NCBI GenBank assembly: GCA_039714555.1
Contig: JBDLJB010000025.1
Coordinates: forward strand, 1 to 39,850
Reading direction: 5' to 3'
Length of the DNA: 39,850 nucleotides
DNA from: Namhaeicola sp039714555
Lineage (GTDB): Bacteria; Bacteroidota; Bacteroidia; Flavobacteriales; Flavobacteriaceae
Shown here: piece by piece, positions 35,389 through 39,850 of the stretch
How positions within the stretch are numbered: the first letter of the stretch is position 1
Layout: each line of letters opens with the position of its first letter
Translations under genes and position numbers: made by a program
Notes under the pieces: generated by a model
What the model was told of the DNA's origin: nothing
Database searches by the model: none
What the model saw: only the letters and a program-made list of their open reading frames with translations

Positions 35389-35465
35389 AATGTTGTGTTT
35401 TTATTACTGTAAATTTAATAAATACTTAGAATAATCTTTAATAAATGAATAGAAAATTCTTTATT

Positions 35466-36773
35466 CTATTTTTGGTTGATTAGTCTATAAATTAATATAG
35501 CTGTACGTTTTGTCAATTCCTCAAATGCATTTAAATTAATAGTTTCTTTAAGTGTATGAGCTCCATTACCTAAGGCACCTAATCCATCTAAACAGTCAAC
35601 ATATTCAGCAACAAATGAAGTATCTGCAGCACCTCTTTTCCCAGGATCGTAAGCCTCAACTTTTCCTTGGTTTAAATCTAAGCTCACTTGATTTAATGTA
35701 TTCAATAATAATGTATTTCCTTTTGTTGGACTCATTGCAGGATAACTATCTGTAAATGATATTTTTGCTGAAGTATGAGGTAAGTTTTTTGCAACAATTG
35801 CTCTCATTTTTTCTCTGGTATTTTCCTTTTGTTCTTCCGAAATAAAACGCAAACCTCCTTTTACAATTGCTGTTTGTGCTACAATATTACTTTTACCAAA
35901 GGCGGTTCCTTTACTTAAAGATTTTTCAAATGAAACTTGTGTTCCTCCCAAAATTACTCCCGGGTTAAAAGTGAGATATTCTTCACCTTTCACTTCATTA
36001 TAAAAAGTATTTAAAATTCTTGAAAGTTCAAAAATTGCACCTGCACCTACATTTTTATTAAAAATTCCTGATGAATGTGATCTTTTACCAGTTACCTCAA
36101 CTTTCCATCCCGAAGAGCCTCTTCTTGCCACAGTAGCATAATTAAGTCCTGTTGAAGTTTCAAAACCTAATGCTATATCACTTCTTTTTGCAGCTTCTAT
36201 TAAATCTTTTCTACTTATTGATAATGGCTTTCCTGAACTTTCTTCATCTCCTGTAAAAGCAACAATAATTTGAGTATTTTTAAGTAATCCCTTTTCCTGA
36301 AGTGCTTTTAAAGCATATAAAATAATGATGTTCCCACCTTTCATATCATTACCTCCCGGTGCATGAGCAATACTATCATTTACCATTGTAAATTCTTGAA
36401 ACGAACTGTTCTTTTCAAAAACAGTATCTAAATGCCCTATTAGTAACAATTTTTTACCATTCACATTTCCTTTTGTCAATTCGCAAAATAAATGACCTGC
36501 CCTACCCATTTCATCTGGCATAGTTATCCAAGTAGGTGTAAAGTCAATACTTTGGAATTCCTCTGAAAATATAGTCCCAACTTCTTTTACTCCTTCTAAG
36601 TTTAATGTTCCACTATTTATATTAACCACTTTTTCTAAAAGTAAAATAGCCTCATCATTGTTAAATTCTACTTGCTTTATGATTTTTTTTTCAAGTTTAC
36701 TTAATTTTTGAGCATTGATACTAAAAGCAAATAAAAAAACGAGTAACAAGAAAACTGATTTTATACTTTTCAT
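35466..36773 (-). CDS. Exported M20 family metallopeptidase, glutamate carboxypeptidase-like
   Basis: The 435-residue protein has a signal peptide (MKSIKSVFLLLVFLFAFSINA, residues 1-21). The dizinc peptidase motifs are all present: GHLDTV with His114 and Asp116, PGGNDMKGG with bridging Asp143, GDEESSG with Glu177/Glu178, and the C-terminal GNGAHTLKE histidine. The order and a dimerisation domain with VEVTGKRSHSSG fit the carboxypeptidase G2 type. It should remove C-terminal glutamate or similar residues from peptides or folate-like compounds in the periplasm. It diverges from pepP, another peptidase gene. Confidence 0.9.
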   Translation of the reverse strand: MKSIKSVFLLLVFLFAFSINAQKLSKLEKKIIKQVEFNNDEAILLLEKVVNINSGTLNLEGVKEVGTIFSEEFQSIDFTPTWITMPDEMGRAGHLFCELTKGNVNGKKLLLIGHLDTVFEKNSSFQEFTMVNDSIAHAPGGNDMKGGNIIILYALKALQEKGLLKNTQIIVAFTGDEESSGKPLSISRKDLIEAAKRSDIALGFETSTGLNYATVARRGSSGWKVEVTGKRSHSSGIFNKNVGAGAIFELSRILNTFYNEVKGEEYLTFNPGVILGGTQVSFEKSLSKGTAFGKSNIVAQTAIVKGGLRFISEEQKENTREKMRAIVAKNLPHTSAKISFTDSYPAMSPTKGNTLLLNTLNQVSLDLNQGKVEAYDPGKRGAADTSFVAEYVDCLDGLGALGNGAHTLKETINLNAFEELTKRTAILIYRLINQK

Positions 36774-36842
36774 AAATCTTTTTTTAAAATTTTAAGTATT
36801 AAAGATAGTAAATAATAGGTTTATAGAATAAATTAAAATTGA

Positions 36843-36850
36843 TACCTTTG
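36843..36850 (+). promoter_or_regulatory. -7 promoter element of pepP
   Basis: TACCTTTG matches TAnnTTTG and lies 29 bases before the pepP ATG. The -33 region has no clear TTTG. Confidence 0.55.
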
Positions 36851-36879
36851 TTTACCTTAGTTAATTAAAACTTATTCAC

Positions 36880-38187
36880 ATGAAATACTTACCTATAAAC
36901 AATAAATTATTTACCAAAAATCGTAAAAAATTTATTAAAAATATGAAGCCAAATTCTATGGCTATATTTAATTCTAATGATATTTATCCTGTTAGTGCTG
37001 ATAGCACTCTACCTTTTGCTCAACATCGCGATATTTTATATTTATCGGGTGTTGATCAGGAAGAGAGTGTTTTGGTGATTTTTCCTGATTGTCCGAAAGA
37101 AGAACATAAAGAGATCTTATTTTTAAAAGAAACCAATGAACATATTGCTGTTTGGGAAGGTGAAAAACTCACTAAAGAAATGGCTTTAAAAACTTCGGGA
37201 ATTAAAACTGTTTATTGGTTACAAGAAATGGAAAAAATTTTATTCGAACTAATGACACAAGCCGAAAATGTGTATATCAATACCAATGAACATTACCGAG
37301 CAAATGTTGATACTGAAACCAGAGAAGCCCGATTTATTAAAGACCTACAAAAAAAATATCCGGCACATACTTATTTACGAAGTCAACCCATTTTACAAAG
37401 ATTGAGATCAATTAAAGAACCCGAAGAAATTGCTTTGATACAAAATGCTTGTGATATTACTGAAAAAGGTTTTAGAAGAATTTTAGATTATGTAAAACCC
37501 GGTGTTTGGGAATATGAAATTGAAGCTGCATATATTCATGAATTCATTAGAAATCGTGCTGATGGTTTTGCTTATACCCCAATAATTGGTTCAGGTTATA
37601 GTGCATGTGTTTTGCATTATATTGAAAATAATCAAGAGTGTAAAGAAGGTGAAGTTATTTTGATGGATGTTGGAGCTAGTTATGCAAACTACGCTAGCGA
37701 TATGACAAGATGTATTCCTGTTTCAGGAAAATTTACCAATCGCCAAAAAGATGTTTACAATGCTGTTTTACGTGTTAAAAATGCAGCAGCAAAAATGTTA
37801 AAACCGGGTGTAATTTGGGCAGAATATCATATAGAAGTTGGTAAATTAATGACTAAGGAATTGATAGGTTTGGGCTTGATCACCAAAGAGGATGTTAAAA
37901 ATGAAGATCCAAAATGGCCAGCTTATAAAAAATACTTTATGCATGGCACTTCTCATCATATGGGTCTTGATACACATGATTATGGTATTTTGACCGAACC
38001 TATGCAAGCCGGAATGGTATTTACGGTTGAACCCGGAATCTATATTCCTGATGAAAAATTAGGTATTAGAATTGAAGATGATTATGTAGTTCAAGAAAAA
38101 GGTGAACCAATTAATTTAATGGCAAATATACCTATTGAAGCAGAAGATATAGAAGCTTTAATGGCTGCTGCTAAAAAGAGTCATTAA
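36880..38187 (+). CDS. pepP: Xaa-Pro aminopeptidase (M24B)
   Basis: The 435-residue cytoplasmic enzyme has an N-terminal creatinase/AMP_N domain (about 1-140, with FAQHRDILYLSGV) and a pita-bread M24 domain. The five metal ligands are Asp263 and Asp274 (MDVGASYANYASDMTR), His359 (HGTSHHMGLD), Glu384 (TVEPGIY) and Glu399 (GIRIEDD), matching E. coli PepP in order and spacing. It removes the N-terminal residue from peptides with proline second. It has its own -7 element and a strong terminator, so it is a single-gene unit. Confidence 0.95.
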   Translation: MKYLPINNKLFTKNRKKFIKNMKPNSMAIFNSNDIYPVSADSTLPFAQHRDILYLSGVDQEESVLVIFPDCPKEEHKEILFLKETNEHIAVWEGEKLTKEMALKTSGIKTVYWLQEMEKILFELMTQAENVYINTNEHYRANVDTETREARFIKDLQKKYPAHTYLRSQPILQRLRSIKEPEEIALIQNACDITEKGFRRILDYVKPGVWEYEIEAAYIHEFIRNRADGFAYTPIIGSGYSACVLHYIENNQECKEGEVILMDVGASYANYASDMTRCIPVSGKFTNRQKDVYNAVLRVKNAAAKMLKPGVIWAEYHIEVGKLMTKELIGLGLITKEDVKNEDPKWPAYKKYFMHGTSHHMGLDTHDYGILTEPMQAGMVFTVEPGIYIPDEKLGIRIEDDYVVQEKGEPINLMANIPIEAEDIEALMAAAKKSH

Positions 38188-38207
38188 AATTAAATTCATA
38201 ATTGTTT

Positions 38208-38260
38208 AATCATCGAATGACTATATTCTTTGCGGATATTAGTCATTCGATGATTTTTTT
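38208..38260 (+). terminator. Strong rho-independent terminator after pepP
   Basis: A perfect 16-base stem (arms 38208-38223 and 38240-38255, core ATCATCGAATGACTA) with a 16-base loop is followed by seven T residues on the plus strand. The minus strand has no T run after the stem, so the terminator serves pepP rather than the convergent gene. Confidence 0.92.
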
Positions 38261-38274
38261 AAAGGTATTAAAAG

Positions 38275-38820
38275 CTATTTTCTTTTTATTAAAAATAATA
38301 CTGAACCAATCACAATATAACTTATAATTATAATTAATAAGCCAAATTTTACTATAGCAAAATAATATGCCATTGTGCTCCATATTTGTTGTAGATCACC
38401 TAGCAGTAATTTAATTAGTGCAATATTTTCTAATACATCAAAAAAGGCTGCTATAAAAGGAGATATTATTATAATATTCTTTAAATGATGATAATTGGAT
38501 TTTTTGAATTGTTGATTGCTGACTTTAAACATCAGCATTGCTAAAAATGAAGCGTAAATTATTAAAAAGAAAAAGTCAAAACCCAAACTTAAACCTGCTG
38601 CAGATTTAGCAATATTATCCCATGCATTCATTATTTGCACGGAGCTTGAAATATCTTTAGCCAATTCAAAAGAAACAATACCATTTTTTGAAACTTCTGT
38701 TATTAAAAAACTATCAAAATAACGCATTAAAGCTATAGAAATCAGTAATAGAACCAATAATACTATTGTAATACGATTTTCATTTTTAACATTCCTGTTT
38801 CGAATATTATTTCTAAACAT
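38275..38820 (-). CDS. Unknown four-helix membrane protein
   Basis: I do not recognise this 181-residue protein with confidence. It has four hydrophobic segments (about 17-35, 78-97, 112-131, 147-177), a periplasmic-looking loop between the first two, and conserved-looking polar residues within or next to helices (GFDFFFLIIYASF, FFDVLENIAL). The D-x-x-E-N element in a membrane helix is seen in several small Bacteroidota membrane families. It is divergent from the alpha/beta hydrolase gene with a 62-base gap. Confidence 0.75.
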   Translation of the reverse strand: MFRNNIRNRNVKNENRITIVLLVLLLISIALMRYFDSFLITEVSKNGIVSFELAKDISSSVQIMNAWDNIAKSAAGLSLGFDFFFLIIYASFLAMLMFKVSNQQFKKSNYHHLKNIIIISPFIAAFFDVLENIALIKLLLGDLQQIWSTMAYYFAIVKFGLLIIIISYIVIGSVLFLIKRK

Positions 38821-38882
38821 TATTTCTAAGGGTTCTATTTTTGATAAATATACAGTAAATTAGCTTTATAATTTATTTAGAA

Positions 38883-39668
38883 ATGACCAACTTAAAATAC
38901 AAAAATATAAACCTTCATTATACTGTTCAGGGATCTGGTTCTGCAGTAGTTTTATTACATGGGTTTTTAGAAAATGTTACAATGTGGAATGGAATTATTC
39001 CGCATTTAGCGAAAACAAATAAAATAATTTCTATTGATCTTTTAGGACATGGTTTAACCGAAAATTTGGGCTATATCCACACTATGGAAGATCAAGCTGA
39101 AATGGTAAAATTTATTTTAGATCATTTAAATTTGCATAAATATATTTTTATTGGGCACAGTATGGGAGGTTATGTAGCGCTAGCTTTCGCGGAAAAATAT
39201 CCTGAAAATATCAAGGGTTTATGCCTGATGAATTCAACTGCACAACCCGATGATGCAGATAAACAATTAAACAGAGATAGAGCTATTGCAGCCGTTAAAA
39301 AATTTAAAGATACATTTGTGCGATTGGCAATTCCTAACTTATTTTCAGAAGCTAATAAAAGTATTTTTACAGAAGAAATTATGCAAATTACTCAAGAGGC
39401 TTTAAAAAATTCAAAACAAGGAATCATTGCTGCTATGGAAGGGATGAAAATTAGAAAAGATCGAACATTTATACTTAAAACTAATGATTTTCCTAAATTT
39501 ATGATCATCAGTAAGCAAGATCCTGCATTAGAATACCAAACACTAATCGATCAAACTAAAAATACTGCTGTATCAACTCATGAATTTCCTGATGGACATA
39601 TGAGTCATGTTGAAAATAAGGAAGCATTAAAGGATGTAATACAAGACTTTATTAAGACTTGTAAATAA
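38883..39668 (+). CDS. Alpha/beta hydrolase
   Basis: The 261-residue protein has the alpha/beta hydrolase fold signatures: oxyanion loop LLHGFLEN (24-31), IDLLGHG, nucleophile Ser93 in GHSMGG (91-96), and catalytic His239 in PDGHMSH near the C-terminus. No signal peptide is present, so it is cytoplasmic. It resembles MenH/BioH-type small esterases, but the exact substrate cannot be told and no menaquinone or biotin gene is beside it. Confidence 0.88.
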   Translation: MTNLKYKNINLHYTVQGSGSAVVLLHGFLENVTMWNGIIPHLAKTNKIISIDLLGHGLTENLGYIHTMEDQAEMVKFILDHLNLHKYIFIGHSMGGYVALAFAEKYPENIKGLCLMNSTAQPDDADKQLNRDRAIAAVKKFKDTFVRLAIPNLFSEANKSIFTEEIMQITQEALKNSKQGIIAAMEGMKIRKDRTFILKTNDFPKFMIISKQDPALEYQTLIDQTKNTAVSTHEFPDGHMSHVENKEALKDVIQDFIKTCK

Positions 39669-39747
39669 TAGATATTATAAAATCCTAATATTTTTTGTAG
39701 TTTTAGTATAAATTAAGAAACTTAAAAATCGATTTTCTACTTTAATT

Positions 39748-39850
39748 ATGAATATTAAGATCTCCATTTATTTTGTATTGTTTTCTATATTTATATGTAA
39801 TTCTCAAACTTGGAAAACTTACCCTTATACCCCAAATGGTAGTCTTATCT
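39748..39850 (+). CDS. Start of an exported protein (cut by window edge)
   Basis: An ATG at 39748 opens a frame reading MNIKISIYFVLFSIFICNSQ, a typical signal peptide, followed by TWKTYPYTPNGSLI at the window end (34 residues). The mature part is too short to identify. The 79-base gap before it contains no clear TAnnTTTG element. Confidence 0.6.
   Translation, partial: MNIKISIYFVLFSIFICNSQTWKTYPYTPNGSLI

Overview
The window is AT-rich chromosomal DNA from a member of the Bacteroidota, most likely the Flavobacteriia. The evidence is the protein repertoire (GH92 mannosidase lipoprotein, LytS/LytTR pair, ResB-CcsA fusion, VPS10/BNR proteins, an MG2-TonB-plug protein, TPM protein with a Gly-rich tail), the lack of clear Shine-Dalgarno sequences, and TAnnTTTG-type -7 promoter elements ahead of der, pepP and the respiratory cluster. 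I see no mobile element, CRISPR array, rRNA or tRNA.

Layout. 1-2557: the end of a minus-strand pair, a GH92 alpha-mannosidase lipoprotein followed by a sodium:solute symporter cut by the window edge. 2693-4476: a LytS-type histidine kinase and LytTR response regulator with overlapping genes. 4554-17246: a long minus-strand respiratory block, in transcription order Rieske protein, b6-type cytochrome b, membrane-anchored octaheme HAO-like cytochrome, a hairpin, napA, napG, napH, napB, napD, an alginate-export-type porin, a terminator, and the ResB-CcsA cytochrome c maturation protein. 17637-18158: unknown membrane protein, divergent from der (18243-19547). 19729-24457: a gluconate operon (gluconokinase/6-phosphogluconate dehydrogenase fusion, then a GntP permease) followed by an M20D amidohydrolase. 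24549-34840: TPM-domain protein and two paralogous BNR/VPS10 exported proteins on either side of an MG2-TonB-plug protein and a DUF6973-like protein. 34933-39850: rubrerythrin-like protein, exported M20 peptidase, Xaa-Pro aminopeptidase, unknown membrane protein, alpha/beta hydrolase, and the start of an exported protein cut by the right edge.

The main biological point is the 7.4-17.2 kb block. It looks like a self-contained nitrate-ammonification chain. Nap, fed by the NapGH quinol dehydrogenase and NapB, makes nitrite in the periplasm. A Rieske/cytochrome b module without its own cytochrome c1 or f is encoded directly ahead of a membrane-tethered octaheme cytochrome of the hydroxylamine oxidoreductase family. 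The inference is that menaquinol electrons go through Rieske/cyt b to the octaheme protein, which reduces nitrite (or NO/hydroxylamine). No NrfA, NrfH or NapC is encoded in the window. ResB-CcsA would attach the haems to NapB and the octaheme protein. A TGAC-N4-GTCA palindrome lies about 41 bases upstream of the predicted start of transcription, as expected for a CRP/FNR-family activator.

A second notable unit is the gluconate operon: uptake, phosphorylation and oxidative decarboxylation are packed into two overlapping genes, with the two enzymes fused in one chain.
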